Origin: a virus
Virus record (IMG/VR): IMGVR_UViG_3300033145_000897
Span: 1 to 44,559 of that record
Reading direction: 5' to 3' (one strand)
DNA: 44,559 bases
In this document: positions 16,441-25,155 of the stretch, piece after piece
Layout of the letters: each line of letters starts with the position of its first letter
How positions within the stretch are numbered: the first letter of the stretch is position 1
The notes under the pieces: model-generated
What the model saw: only the letters and a program-made list of their open reading frames with translations
What the model was told of the DNA's origin: nothing
The model's database searches: none
Program-made: the position numbers and the translations under genes

Positions 16441-19026
16441 ATGCTAATTGATCCAATATATGACCCGATACCTCCGCTGGAAAACAATAAAATCCTGACC
16501 AACGATGGGAGATTGCTGAAATGGACGGACACGCCTACGCTTGCAGATTTGATTCTTACGGATTGGCAATATGGCTCTCCAACTTATGAGAGCCTTCACG
16601 ACTGGATGAGCATTGCACAATCATCAGGTCTGATTTCGGGCGGAGTAATATCAGACGCTACCGGAGGGAATATAAACGTAGCGGCGGGTTGTGGGATTGC
16701 GAAAACAGCGGACACCGAAATAAGCCCGAACGTCTTTGTTGATTTCGCGGCTCGAAGTGGAATTGCAATAGCTTCCGGCTCAAGGCATACGGTTTATGTA
16801 GATTATGATGCCTCTCCACAAGTTTTGGTTACTACAACGCCCGGCTCTACGATTGACCACACAACCAAGTTCGCTATCGGTTCGGTTTTTTATGACGGTG
16901 CACACATGCACATCTTAAACGAGGCTGGCACAAGAACTTATAACCTCGCCCGACGCGCCCACCACAGGGCAAGGCAATTAAGGGGCTTTGAGCGAGCCTC
17001 TGGTTTGGTTATTACAGACGAAGCGACATTGCATTTTTCGATAAGTAGCGGCGTGATATACGCAGGGCTTAACCAGATAGATATTACAGGCATAGACACT
17101 TCCGACACGGACACTTTTGCTGCTTGGTATTACGATGGTGATTTAGGTGGCGGTGCGGACTGGGTTGAAACTACAGGTAACACCCAACTTGACGCGGTTC
17201 AATACAATGCGGTTGCAACCGGATTAGCAAACTTAACGAGTAAGAGGTACGGTGTCCATTGGATTTTCATGGACGTTGACAGTCATTGTAACGTGCTTTA
17301 TGGGCAGGGAAACTACACTTTAACTCAGGCCCAAAATGCTACACTGCCCGCTTCTTTGCCGCCACTTCTGAGCCAGTTTGCTATTTTGGTGGCAAGGGTC
17401 ATTGTGCAGGAAGGTGAAACCGAGATAATAGAACTCGCCACTGCTTTTGAAACTGTCTTTGCTTTAACCTCACCAACCGACCACGGCGAACTAACGGGCT
17501 TGACCGGACAGGGTGTGGGTGGCGGTGCCGATGACCACGGATTAGGAAGTAACGACTCTCCTATTTTTGACAGCTTGGCTCTTGGTGGAGACCCTTCTAT
17601 AATTTCCTCGGCGAATGAGATAATAATTGCACCTTCTGGTGATGAGGATGATTATTTAGAATTTAGCACTACTGATAATATCCCGATTATAAAAAGAATA
17701 GGTGGGCGGGTACTTTTTCTTGAATCAGACGACCCAGATTTTATAGATTTAGTATTATATAAGGACGGCTCTAATCTTCTCAACCTCACGTGGAGTGCAG
17801 CCGAATCCATCATTGGGTCAACCGCTCCTATTAGCTTACAGAGTAGTAACAACCAGATTGATTATATCCAACTCACCACAGTTGACAATGTTCCAATAAT
17901 AGGCACTGTCGGCGACTGTGATTTGAAAATAACCTCATCGAGTGGCGAGATAGATTTTGATGATGAGAATTTAACGACTACCAGCACTATAACAGCAGAA
18001 CAACTAACATCAACGGACGATATAACAATGCAAGGGCATTTATTAACAATGGGTGATGCAGGTGCTGACACTGACAGTGTCCTTAGTTTCTTGGGCTTGG
18101 CAAATAGTGATAGTATCTCTTATGACCCAGCTCAAGACAGGTTTCTTTTTGGAACTGGAGAGACAGAGATACGTGCTGGGGGAATGCAAATAAAAAACGC
18201 TGGGATCCATATTCCTGGGGACGTTTTCTTTATTGAATGGAGTGCTGGTTCTGACAAAGTGTTATTTACACAAGTAGCGGGGCCAGTAGACACGGTTAGC
18301 CCTGCCCAGGGGGATGTAATAGATGTAGGCTATGACGATGGAAGCACAACCGACTCATTTAGAACCTACTATGCTTCCACCAGTTTTGTAGTCGGCAATA
18401 CTACACTTTCTCAGGGGTTGCTTACAGACACAAGTGGTGTGTTTCAAATAGGTGGAACATTGACTGTTGGTGAAATTAAAACAGGTGTATCCGGTGTAAC
18501 CATAAATAGTGGAGGGGTAGATGGACATATTTACTTTACAACCACAGGGGATGATGGTGATTTACAGTACGATTTCAGCAAAGATAGATTGATTTGGAAC
18601 AACAAGCAGTTTCAAATTTTAGGGGACGGAACTACTGCTCAGTTTATTGCAGGAAATGTCGTAGCCTTTGAGAAACTGGACGCAAACACACATTTTGGTT
18701 TCATGCCTCTCGGTGGACTTGTAGACGGATTTAGGTTTTTTGAGGGCAGTGTAGAAGGAAGAAACAGACCTGTCAGACTTTATGGCTATCCAACAGGGGA
18801 TGCTTTACAATACGGACAACTTCAAATAGTTGCCGGTGCAGGTGCAAATACTAAGTTTCAAATTACCGCACAGAGCGGAGAGATCGACTTCGATAATGAA
18901 AACTTAACGTCCTCTGGTATCATGGATGCCGGAAGTTATAAAGTTGGCGGCGTTGCCGGCATAGATTTTAACGGTGCAGTAACAAATATAACCGTGGTAA
19001 AAGGAATTGTAACAAGTGCAAGTTAA
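16441..19026 (+). CDS. Tail fibre or spike protein
   Basis: 861 residues. The N-terminal 50 residues (PPLENNKILTNDGRLLKW) probably attach to the tail. Then come beta-rich domains, a Gly/Asp-rich hinge near residue 360 (GELTGLTGQGVGGGADDHG), and a long fibrous part with repeated motifs: SGEIDFDDENL and SGEIDFDNENL occur about 320 residues apart, and DNIPII/DNVPII occurs twice. The end GGVAGIDFNGAVTNITVVKG is a typical fibre tip seen in many environmental phages. It should recognise the host surface. No peptidase or lyase motif is visible. Confidence 0.82.
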   Translation: MLIDPIYDPIPPLENNKILTNDGRLLKWTDTPTLADLILTDWQYGSPTYESLHDWMSIAQSSGLISGGVISDATGGNINVAAGCGIAKTADTEISPNVFVDFAARSGIAIASGSRHTVYVDYDASPQVLVTTTPGSTIDHTTKFAIGSVFYDGAHMHILNEAGTRTYNLARRAHHRARQLRGFERASGLVITDEATLHFSISSGVIYAGLNQIDITGIDTSDTDTFAAWYYDGDLGGGADWVETTGNTQLDAVQYNAVATGLANLTSKRYGVHWIFMDVDSHCNVLYGQGNYTLTQAQNATLPASLPPLLSQFAILVARVIVQEGETEIIELATAFETVFALTSPTDHGELTGLTGQGVGGGADDHGLGSNDSPIFDSLALGGDPSIISSANEIIIAPSGDEDDYLEFSTTDNIPIIKRIGGRVLFLESDDPDFIDLVLYKDGSNLLNLTWSAAESIIGSTAPISLQSSNNQIDYIQLTTVDNVPIIGTVGDCDLKITSSSGEIDFDDENLTTTSTITAEQLTSTDDITMQGHLLTMGDAGADTDSVLSFLGLANSDSISYDPAQDRFLFGTGETEIRAGGMQIKNAGIHIPGDVFFIEWSAGSDKVLFTQVAGPVDTVSPAQGDVIDVGYDDGSTTDSFRTYYASTSFVVGNTTLSQGLLTDTSGVFQIGGTLTVGEIKTGVSGVTINSGGVDGHIYFTTTGDDGDLQYDFSKDRLIWNNKQFQILGDGTTAQFIAGNVVAFEKLDANTHFGFMPLGGLVDGFRFFEGSVEGRNRPVRLYGYPTGDALQYGQLQIVAGAGANTKFQITAQSGEIDFDNENLTSSGIMDAGSYKVGGVAGIDFNGAVTNITVVKGIVTSAS

Positions 19027-19038
19027 AGGAAACCGAAT

Positions 19039-19257
19039 ATGGCAAAAAGAAACAACAAGAAGACCACAAAAAAGACTGTAAACATTGCGCCACAACGCAA
19101 AATCGGAGATATGCCGAGCGAAGAACTGGCCCTGCTTCTGGGCGAGCAGTACAAAATGGTAATGCAATCACAGAATAATATTACTGCAATCAACAGCGTT
19201 CTTGAGCAACGGGGAGCGGCATTAGCAAAGAAAGCGACAGAAGATGGAAAACATTGA
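19039..19257 (+). CDS. Small charged protein before the holin candidate
   Basis: 72 residues, ribosome site AAAGGAAA. Lys/Asn/Thr-rich N-terminus followed by a helical region (SEELALLLGEQYKMVMQS). Small proteins of this style, with an ELA..LGEQY core, occur next to lysis genes in many phages. It overlaps the following membrane-protein gene by 14 bases, so they are expressed together. Function unknown. Confidence 0.65.
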   Translation: MAKRNNKKTTKKTVNIAPQRKIGDMPSEELALLLGEQYKMVMQSQNNITAINSVLEQRGAALAKKATEDGKH

Positions 19258-19456
19258 GATTGAAAGACTTGCTGAGCTAATAGCAATAAAAACATCTGAG
19301 AAGTATTTGGAAATAACTAAAGAGTTTACCAGAACTCAGATATATCTTCACTCGGCACAGTGTGAAGCTAAAAAGTTTGGGTCTATCAAAAATCTTGTAT
19401 CGGGTATATTGGGAGGGGTTGTTGTCGGTGTTATAATCTGGCTTATAAGAAATTGA
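19244..19456 (+). CDS. Holin-like single-span membrane protein
   Basis: 70 residues: an amphipathic N-terminal helix (about 1-45) and one C-terminal membrane segment (LVSGILGGVVVGVIIWLI) followed by RN. This matches the architecture of XhlA-like proteins and some holins, with the charged domain outside the membrane. It is the last gene of the virion transcript, after the fibre, where a lysis protein is expected. No peptidoglycan hydrolase is adjacent; the best endolysin candidate is at 33700. The gene overlaps the upstream one. Confidence 0.6.
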   Translation: MENIEIERLAELIAIKTSEKYLEITKEFTRTQIYLHSAQCEAKKFGSIKNLVSGILGGVVVGVIIWLIRN

Positions 19457-19481
19457 TTTTCATCATTTCCTCTTCCGAAAG

Positions 19482-19520
19482 GCTGCGTTGTTGGCATGGG
19501 TCAACTTCGCAGCTTTTTTA
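19482..19520. terminator. Terminator between convergent transcripts
   Basis: GCTGCG (19482-19487) pairs with CGCAGC (19508-19513), with an inner TTG/CAA helix, followed on the plus strand by six T. It ends the rightward late transcript and may also act on the leftward transcript that finishes at 19522, though that side lacks a good U run. Confidence 0.85.
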
Positions 19521-19521
19521 T

Positions 19522-20289
19522 TTATATCTCCTCCCTTACCTGTAACTGCTCGGGGAATTTGTCCGGGTCGTGAGATACCTTGCCCTTGATATTTACCTGT
19601 TTGACATACAGCTTCACGCCCGCTGCCTTGCATTGTTCGGCTAAACTTATCATCCAGTCCCGCTTGCAGGGGCGGCGATTCGGGCCGGACTCACAGCCTA
19701 CTACTACATGGTCAATGCCTTCAAGGTTCAGTTCGCCCAAATCTTCAAGTAACGGCTCGATTGATAACCACCGATGGGCCGCTGGAATTTGCACGAGAAT
19801 ATCTCTTTTAGGCTTTTCGGCTTGGTTACAGATAGTAGTGCCGAGATAGACGTTGGGGAGAGGAAATTCATATAAGCCACTCCACGCCACTTTATGTATA
19901 ACCCTTACGTGCTCAATGTATTCCGCCATTCGCTCAGGTCGTTTGGTTAATACGAGATATTTATGTTGCGTGGCCTTGCATATCATTCTGTTGAACATCT
20001 TATCTACAAACTCAAACGGCACGCTCGGATGAAACAAGTCGCCCATCGATACCGGGAATATCACGCGGGGTTTTTTCCAGTGCAGCGGAATATCAAGGGC
20101 TTTTTCGACAAGAGACACTTCACCCGTCCAGCCGTTCTTATCTACTACGTCCTGGTATTGAGAAATACCCATTCCCTTCAATCGCTTCGCCATACGTTCA
20201 GCATAGCAATTCAAACAACCCGGACTGCATTTAGTACAACCGCATATCGGATTCCAAGTTTCTTCACACCATGCAATTTTCGTGCTCAT
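19522..20289 (-). CDS. Phage Gp37/Gp68 family protein (DUF5131)
   Basis: 255 residues. The N-terminus has ETWNPICGCTKCSPGCLNCY followed by AERMAKR, the hallmark cysteine cluster of the Gp37/Gp68 (DUF5131) family, related to radical-SAM-like iron-sulfur proteins. Further motifs: FPVSMGDLFHPSVPFEFVDK, YLVLTKRPERM, WLSIEPLLEDLG and VVVGCESGPNRRPCKRDW. The family is widespread in phages and mobile elements; its reaction has not been established to my knowledge. It is the last gene of the leftward operon and overlaps the previous gene by ATGA. Possible roles include nucleotide or DNA modification; this is inference. Confidence 0.92.
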   Translation of the reverse strand: MSTKIAWCEETWNPICGCTKCSPGCLNCYAERMAKRLKGMGISQYQDVVDKNGWTGEVSLVEKALDIPLHWKKPRVIFPVSMGDLFHPSVPFEFVDKMFNRMICKATQHKYLVLTKRPERMAEYIEHVRVIHKVAWSGLYEFPLPNVYLGTTICNQAEKPKRDILVQIPAAHRWLSIEPLLEDLGELNLEGIDHVVVGCESGPNRRPCKRDWMISLAEQCKAAGVKLYVKQVNIKGKVSHDPDKFPEQLQVREEI

Positions 20290-20750
20290 TGCTTTCTCAT
20301 CACCAGATCATACAAATCCTGGGGCGAACACTTTTTCCCATCCCACCGCGACAAGCCACCAATCCATCTAAAACCCAATTTTCTCCTGAATGTCTCGGAG
20401 CAATAATCCTTGCGCGGGTCCTGTTTTATAAGGCCGAAGGTAGGCCAGGCAAGCAAACCAGCCCAATCATATTCAATCCGGCCATCATCCAATTCGCATA
20501 ACAGGAACAACCGTTCAACTTGATATGGAGCGAGATTCGATGGTACTATATCCCATTTATCAGGATTGCCGGATATATTTTCAGAGACGAAACCTCTGGC
20601 CGTGGAATGAAAACTCAAAGTTTTGTCAATGTGATACTCCGTAAATCGGCCCGCCACATGACAATAATCACTTTTGGTGAACCAACCAATTAGGTGTGAA
20701 ACAGGGTTCTTTTTGCCTTCGATTTTTCGGAATAACAGTTCAAATTTCAT
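20286..20750 (-). CDS. Putative papain-like (NlpC/P60 or YiiX type) hydrolase
   Basis: 154 residues with ribosome site GGAAAAC. It contains HLIGWFTKSDYCHVAGRF with a candidate catalytic His, then YDWAGLLAW and DYCSETFRRKLGF with a candidate Cys, ending in SPQDLYDLV. This order (His first, Cys later, then the SPxDLY tail) fits the circularly permuted papain-like proteins found in many phages. Substrate unknown; peptidoglycan or an isopeptide/lipid bond is possible. It has no signal peptide. It lies after a structured intergenic segment and is coupled to the downstream Gp37/Gp68 gene. Confidence 0.65.
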   Translation of the reverse strand: MKFELLFRKIEGKKNPVSHLIGWFTKSDYCHVAGRFTEYHIDKTLSFHSTARGFVSENISGNPDKWDIVPSNLAPYQVERLFLLCELDDGRIEYDWAGLLAWPTFGLIKQDPRKDYCSETFRRKLGFRWIGGLSRWDGKKCSPQDLYDLVMRKQ

Positions 20751-20836
20751 GGAGTTTTCCTTTCAATTACAAACCGTCATTATAAAAAGCCAGGCGAAGT
20801 TTAGCAACAACGCCCGACTTTCGGAGGGGAGAAAAA

Positions 20837-20950
20837 TGCCAGCGGGCAGGATTGGCCACCACCCGCTACCTGCTATGGAATGCATTATAAGGTCTCAGTG
20901 TACCCCTTATCGCCTGTTCCACGAGCGTTTCACACACGCCGCCGCTGGCA
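20837..20950 (-). ncRNA. Candidate structured RNA with 9-bp closing stem
   Basis: In the 289-base gap between two minus-strand genes, TGCCAGCGG and CCGCTGGCA (20837-20845 and 20942-20950) are perfect inverted repeats. Inside are two more perfect helices: GCAGG/CCTGC (20846-20850 with 20869-20873, directly stacked on the closing stem) and ATAAGG/CCTTAT (20887-20892 with 20905-20910). On the minus strand the closing stem is followed at once by TTTTTC, resembling an RNA 3' end. A second weak hairpin with T5 follows (about 20794-20816). The strand is inferred from the T run and from the surrounding operon. No gene is seen here. Confidence 0.5.
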
Positions 20951-21039
20951 CTCTAACTATTAACTTGTAAAATAGCCGCCCCCGCCGAATGGAGGATTAC
21001 CACGACGAAGGCGACTCACCCAGAGTAGTAAGGAGGAAG

Positions 21040-21336
21040 TTATGCCGATTCTGCCTTTTCGTCTTTGACCTTGACCAATTCATCGCGCGGCGTAATAGAG
21101 ACCGTTACGCCATTATGCTTGAACTTGATTACGCCACCTTTGAGGGGTTGTAGCTTTGCGGCTTTTACAAGGTCGATAAGCTGCCCTTTCAGTTTGACTT
21201 CCTCAGCCAAAGCCGCTTGACGAGCAGCCGAAGCCTTTTTGTAGCGCCGTGCCAACGCTATAATAGGCTTAGCGTTTTCCGGCGATACATCAATCAAATC
21301 AAGCTGCTTGCCGCTTTCCTTCTTTTTCTTTGCCAT
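21040..21336 (-). CDS. Small conserved phage protein, helical, unknown
   Basis: 98 residues, ribosome site AAGGAGA. Basic N-terminus (MAKKKKES), a long helix with ENAKPIIALARRYKKASAAR and AALAEEVKLKGQLIDLV, then a small beta part (LKGGVIKFKHNGVTVSITPRD). Proteins with this NAKxIxxxARxYKK...LQPLxGGxIxF pattern are frequent beside recombination genes in phages. I know of no assigned activity. It lies just downstream of RusA in the operon, which hints at a role in DNA metabolism. Confidence 0.7.
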   Translation of the reverse strand: MAKKKKESGKQLDLIDVSPENAKPIIALARRYKKASAARQAALAEEVKLKGQLIDLVKAAKLQPLKGGVIKFKHNGVTVSITPRDELVKVKDEKAESA

Positions 21337-21352
21337 TCAAAATCTCCTTTTG

Positions 21353-21823
21353 TTATAAACTTTCTTCGTGTATTAGGGGGTTCACAAGAACCGTAATTAC
21401 AACACCGGGGTCTTTTTCCACATATATCTTAGTAATATCGCCAGATACAATTTGAGAATCATCTTTCCAAAGTATCCCTGTAAGTGCATCCTCGGTTGAC
21501 CGCATAACTTTAGTTCTATCCGGCCTGCCCGTTGGATAAAGTGGGGCCGAGTCTTTTACATGGCCTGCGTTCCGACCTGTCCCGTAATGACTTTTAGGCC
21601 GCAAGAAACGAAATTGAAAATCCACACTAAGCGGGCCTTTCAATACCTCTCCATCGTATTCAGCCCGCACACAACCCGCAACCTCTTGCATCCAAGGCTT
21701 TGTTTTCTTGCTGGCAGGCGCCATCATTACACGCTTCAACTTTGGATTATAAAACCCTGTTTTACTTCCACCGGGCGCCGGGACGCCTGGCACGAAAAAT
21801 TTGAGTGGATTGGCTTCGCTCAT
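21353..21823 (-). CDS. rusA: RusA-type Holliday junction resolvase
   Basis: 156 residues. Shows the RusA family pattern: an N-terminal FFVPGVPAPGGSKTGF strand-turn, then the catalytic region PTGRPDRTKVMRSTEDALTG with ILWKDDSQIV, giving the three acidic positions (PD, EDAL, DDSQ) used for metal-dependent cleavage of four-way junctions. Length is slightly above the E. coli enzyme (120). It lies in the same operon as RecT and the RecE-like nuclease and would resolve junctions made by recombination or before packaging. Confidence 0.92.
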   Translation of the reverse strand: MSEANPLKFFVPGVPAPGGSKTGFYNPKLKRVMMAPASKKTKPWMQEVAGCVRAEYDGEVLKGPLSVDFQFRFLRPKSHYGTGRNAGHVKDSAPLYPTGRPDRTKVMRSTEDALTGILWKDDSQIVSGDITKIYVEKDPGVVITVLVNPLIHEESL

Positions 21824-21826
21824 TCT

Positions 21827-22015
21827 TTAGCCTCCCATTTGCCACTCGCCACAAAAGTCGGTTGGTTCTGCGTCGGGCCATGCAGAACTATAAACTCCTT
21901 CGCGTTCATTGGTAATTATTCTGGGGGCATTTTTATGGCAATCACCATTCGTTGTATTGTTTATGGCCTTTTGCCACTTTTTCCAGAACCTACAATTTCT
22001 GCATGTGCCATTCAT
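21827..22015 (-). CDS. Four-cysteine zinc-binding small protein
   Basis: 62 residues, in the 13-base-spaced operon between RecT and RusA. Cys at CRNCRFW, GDCHKNAP and TDFCGEWQ probably hold one zinc ion. The motif CxxCRF(W/Y)...G.C...P...(W)CG.(W/Y) is frequent in tiny phage proteins; a relative lies on the plus strand at 39296. Function unknown. Confidence 0.72.
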   Translation of the reverse strand: MNGTCRNCRFWKKWQKAINNTTNGDCHKNAPRIITNEREGVYSSAWPDAEPTDFCGEWQMGG

Positions 22016-22027
22016 TCTTTGGCCTCA

Positions 22028-22969
22028 TTACTCTGTTGGCTCTTCTTTACTATGCCTGTCAACAACATCCCAATTCAGACAGTATGGACATTGGAACAAG
22101 CCGCCTTTTTCTTTCGCTTCGGCGAACTCACGGTCGCAATCAGGGCAGATAAAGCGGACTTCCCGTATCTCATCAGCCGGTTTGGCTGGCTCCGGTTCTG
22201 GTTGTGAATCGGGTTTCTTACGGGTTGTCCGCTTTCCTTTCTTTTCCTTTTCCTTTTCCTTCTTTTCGGGTTCCGCTGTTTCCGCTGGCTCCTCAATAAC
22301 CTTTGACTCCACAGGCTTGCTGAGTTTTCCTTCCAGCGGCGAAACAGGTCTTTTTCGCTCAGGCTCACCAATATCCTGCAACTCCTGGACAGTGGGAAAG
22401 CCGAATGTAACTTCCGGGCAATAAGCTCTTGCCAAAAATACCGCCGATCTGTATCGAAACATTTGTGCGGGGAGCGTTTTCCACTTTGAACCTGCTTTTT
22501 TACTCCATCCTTCCGCTTCAACCATTTTCCAGGTAATCGTTGCACTGCAAACATTGCCTGTCACTTTATGGGTGGCGAAGGCGGTGCATTTTTTTGGGTT
22601 TTCTTCGTCGTCAAACTCCCACTCGATAGGGCCGGTAAAGGGGCCACGGGTATTCACCAACGCAATCACCAGCTTGCCTTCCATCCCTGGCCTGCCTCCT
22701 ACGATGTAAGTGTTCTGCATGAGCATCAGTGGTTCCAGGTCCAATCGCATTGCCATCTGGATTGTAAGCATACAGTTTTCCGGCTTATTCTTGTAGTGAA
22801 TCGGAACTAAATCGCTCCGCGAAAACATAGTTGCAACGCGGTGTAAATGATTGAATCGGGAAGTGTCCATGAGTGCGGAAAACGAACTGTCATCAACCGA
22901 AACGAGTTCGTGTTTGCCGGATTCCAAAGCCGTAATTCTTTTTTGAGTTTGAGTTTCTTCTGACATCAT
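22028..22969 (-). CDS. recT: RecT-family single-strand annealing protein with zinc ribbon
   Basis: 313 residues. The core (about 30-200) has MLTIQMAMRLDLEPLMLMQN, TYIVGGRPGMEGKLVIALVN and TITWKMVEAEGWSKK, then PAQMFRYRSAVFLARAYCPE, the recognised RecT/Redbeta-like pattern. Residues 200-265 are a Lys/Glu/Pro linker. The C-terminus adds a zinc ribbon (CPDCDREF and CPYCLNW), which is not part of the standard family and could bind single-stranded DNA or a partner. Two ATGs follow the AAAGGATA site; the second (22966) has better spacing. It should anneal strands exposed by the nuclease at 24307. Confidence 0.9.
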   Translation of the reverse strand: MMSEETQTQKRITALESGKHELVSVDDSSFSALMDTSRFNHLHRVATMFSRSDLVPIHYKNKPENCMLTIQMAMRLDLEPLMLMQNTYIVGGRPGMEGKLVIALVNTRGPFTGPIEWEFDDEENPKKCTAFATHKVTGNVCSATITWKMVEAEGWSKKAGSKWKTLPAQMFRYRSAVFLARAYCPEVTFGFPTVQELQDIGEPERKRPVSPLEGKLSKPVESKVIEEPAETAEPEKKEKEKEKKGKRTTRKKPDSQPEPEPAKPADEIREVRFICPDCDREFAEAKEKGGLFQCPYCLNWDVVDRHSKEEPTE

Positions 22970-23010
22970 TATCCTTTCTTAAAGTTATTATTGCAGGCCG
23001 TGGGTACGGC

Positions 23011-24294
23011 TCATAAAAATATCCCATGTTGGTTTTCAAGCATTGTTACTATTTGGCCGACAAGATAATCTTGGAAGCCTCTTGAGTCGTCCGACTGGTC
23101 AGATTCCAAGTGGGCACACTCCTCGATTATCGTTGTTACTATCCTCTTTTTGCCCATATCAAACAGTTTCGCCGAAAGAAGTATCTTGCCCTTTTTAGCC
23201 ATACCCAAAATCTTTTTGTCATTAAAAATCGCAAGACGGATATCATAAGGAATCGAGAGCTTTACTTCTTCTAAAAAACTCATACATTCTTTGAGAAGAT
23301 AAGCCTGCCTCGCGTCCATTTCTGCTATGCAGTATTGACCATACGAATCCATTTCCTCAGTAGCCACAGTTATTGCATCGCCAAATGTTTCCTTAAGGCA
23401 GCGCATTAGAGTGATATTTACTATTACAGCGTTTGGTTTTTCGGTTATCCTGGGAAACCATCCCGCGAATTGTTGGGGGACTAAGATTTTGTCTTTGAAA
23501 TATTCCAACCAAATATTAGAAAATTCGGCATAGTTCCAGTCGGCGAGATTCTCTATGCAAGCCTCAGTTTCTTTTGGTACCTTATACAGTCTTACAAGCC
23601 TTGTTATCATCTGGTTAGTGGCGTACTTACCCCACAGTTTAGCAATCCCTTCTTTTATCTCCCAAGAATATTTTGCCGTCCGGCTTTCAGAAATGTCTAT
23701 TTTTGAGAAGTCATAATCATACAGCGAATCAAATTTTTCGTCCCAACATCTTATACCCTTACGGTACACATTGACTTTGTCGCCTATAGATTCGTAAATC
23801 TTGCAACAATCCCCCACTATTGGCTTTCTGTTGTGGGCAAAATACTTATCCCAATTATCAATTATATATTGCACGTCTTTGTTTTCGATAGGGATATAAA
23901 AAGACGTTGTGCCTTTTTTGGGTTCAATAGAATTAACTATCTCGTGGCTTGGCTCCGATTCATCCAGTGCGTTGCAGAAGATTTCCCGCACAGCCTGCCA
24001 CGCCTTCCAATCAACGCCCATAGAGGTTGTTAGGCTTGTTTTTTTACCACAGACAGATACTATATTGAATGGTTGCCCTCGAAAGATTTCAGACTCTACA
24101 GTTATAGGAAATTCTTTCTTGCCAGAGTATACTTTCAATCCGACATTGTCTCTTAACAAAACCGCTATGGCATATTTCAAGCCCGAACCGAAATAACCAA
24201 TTTTGGAGTTATCGTCCCGCTTAGTGCAAGCGCCGATTAGCCGAAAAGCGTTTACATCTATTTCTGTATTGTTGCTGATTTTTAGATACTTCAT
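23011..24294 (-). CDS. GHKL-like ATPase with permuted motifs and degenerate zincin-like end
   Basis: 427 residues, ribosome site AAAGGTAAG. Residues 31-50 (KIGYFGSGLKYAIAVLLRDN) look like the ATP-lid/G box of GHKL ATPases (gyrase B, MutL, Hsp90, MORC), and residues 103-112 (REIFCNALDE) look like the N box with its Glu and Asn. In standard members the N box comes first; here the order is reversed, suggesting a circular permutation. Near residues 389-400 TTIIEECAHLESDQSDDS resembles a zincin HExxH site whose first His is Glu, so protease activity is doubtful. It lies between the RecE-like and RecT genes, so a role in DNA recombination or packaging chromatin-like DNA is plausible but unproven. 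Confidence 0.62.
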   Translation of the reverse strand: MKYLKISNNTEIDVNAFRLIGACTKRDDNSKIGYFGSGLKYAIAVLLRDNVGLKVYSGKKEFPITVESEIFRGQPFNIVSVCGKKTSLTTSMGVDWKAWQAVREIFCNALDESEPSHEIVNSIEPKKGTTSFYIPIENKDVQYIIDNWDKYFAHNRKPIVGDCCKIYESIGDKVNVYRKGIRCWDEKFDSLYDYDFSKIDISESRTAKYSWEIKEGIAKLWGKYATNQMITRLVRLYKVPKETEACIENLADWNYAEFSNIWLEYFKDKILVPQQFAGWFPRITEKPNAVIVNITLMRCLKETFGDAITVATEEMDSYGQYCIAEMDARQAYLLKECMSFLEEVKLSIPYDIRLAIFNDKKILGMAKKGKILLSAKLFDMGKKRIVTTIIEECAHLESDQSDDSRGFQDYLVGQIVTMLENQHGIFL

Positions 24295-24306
24295 CTTACC
24301 TTTCCT

Positions 24307-25155
24307 CTAAAGTTCATAAGGGCTCCACCCGGCCTTTTCCAAAGCCGCTAATGGCATTTCCAAAATCTCTATTTGGTCTGAGTGCATAGGCCATCGCCCG
24401 CTCTCGATACATTCTTTGTATATGGTCAACGCTTTTCGGGCCGCTTTCTTGCCGGTTTCAATAGTCTTATCGCCGAGTTCATAAGAGGCATGAACATACG
24501 GCTTTTCTTTTTCGATGGCAAAAATAGCCATATTAGGCTCATCGCCGGTCAATGCTTTGTACCCCATCGCGTAAAAACCAAGCTGCTGATAATACATAAA
24601 CCGATATATCGCCCAACCGAAACCAAACGGGCTGCAATCGGCTGCGCTTTTCAGATCGGTTATCATCGGAATATCCACGTTGAGATAATCCAGCCTCGCC
24701 TTGCATAGTAATCCTGTTATTTTATCTTCCCACACAAGGCAAACCTGAGATTTGCCATCCCGAATCAATCGAATAGCCCTTGATTCGGATACAAACGAGT
24801 ATATTTCTTGTATCTTTTCGTAATCTGTTTCACGGATAATTTCTTGCCCAGGTTTCAGTTTTGCTTCAAATTCAGCCTTGATTGCTTTGCCTTTTTTTGT
24901 TCGTCCATCAGCGTCCGGCATAACCGAATATATTTCAAAGAACCTTAAAGGCTCAAGGATATAGGCATCGACCGCTCTGCCGAATGTAAGAGCCGGCGTT
25001 TCCTTTCTGCCGTGCAGCAAATAATACATGCAGTGCGCCGGGCACTTCGTAGGGTCTGTCAGGATTTTCAAGGCGGAATTATTGATTGCATCCCACTCCA
25101 CATAATCAGAAAAGAGAATGCCTTCGTAGATTCCGGGCTTAATCTGTACTGGCAT
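24307..25155 (-). CDS. RecE-like PD-(D/E)XK exonuclease
   Basis: 282 residues from the ATG at 25155, which has AAGGAAA upstream; a longer frame from 25254 would cover the previous gene and lacks support. Motifs: WDAINNSALKILTDPTKCPA near the start, LTFGRAVDAYILEP with the conserved His position replaced by Asp, CKARLDYLNVDIPMITDLKS with the Asp and Asp..Lys of the nuclease core, and YYQQLGFYAMGYKAL. This is the RecE/exonuclease VIII-like (DUF3799) family. It should degrade one strand of double-stranded DNA ends and feed RecT (22028). It overlaps the preceding gene by 17 bases. Confidence 0.85.
   Translation of the reverse strand: MPVQIKPGIYEGILFSDYVEWDAINNSALKILTDPTKCPAHCMYYLLHGRKETPALTFGRAVDAYILEPLRFFEIYSVMPDADGRTKKGKAIKAEFEAKLKPGQEIIRETDYEKIQEIYSFVSESRAIRLIRDGKSQVCLVWEDKITGLLCKARLDYLNVDIPMITDLKSAADCSPFGFGWAIYRFMYYQQLGFYAMGYKALTGDEPNMAIFAIEKEKPYVHASYELGDKTIETGKKAARKALTIYKECIESGRWPMHSDQIEILEMPLAALEKAGWSPYEL

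Noticed and set aside
20674-20970. 98-codon plus frame over the end of the papain-like gene and the gap
   Set aside because: It runs antisense to a real gene and lacks a ribosome site.
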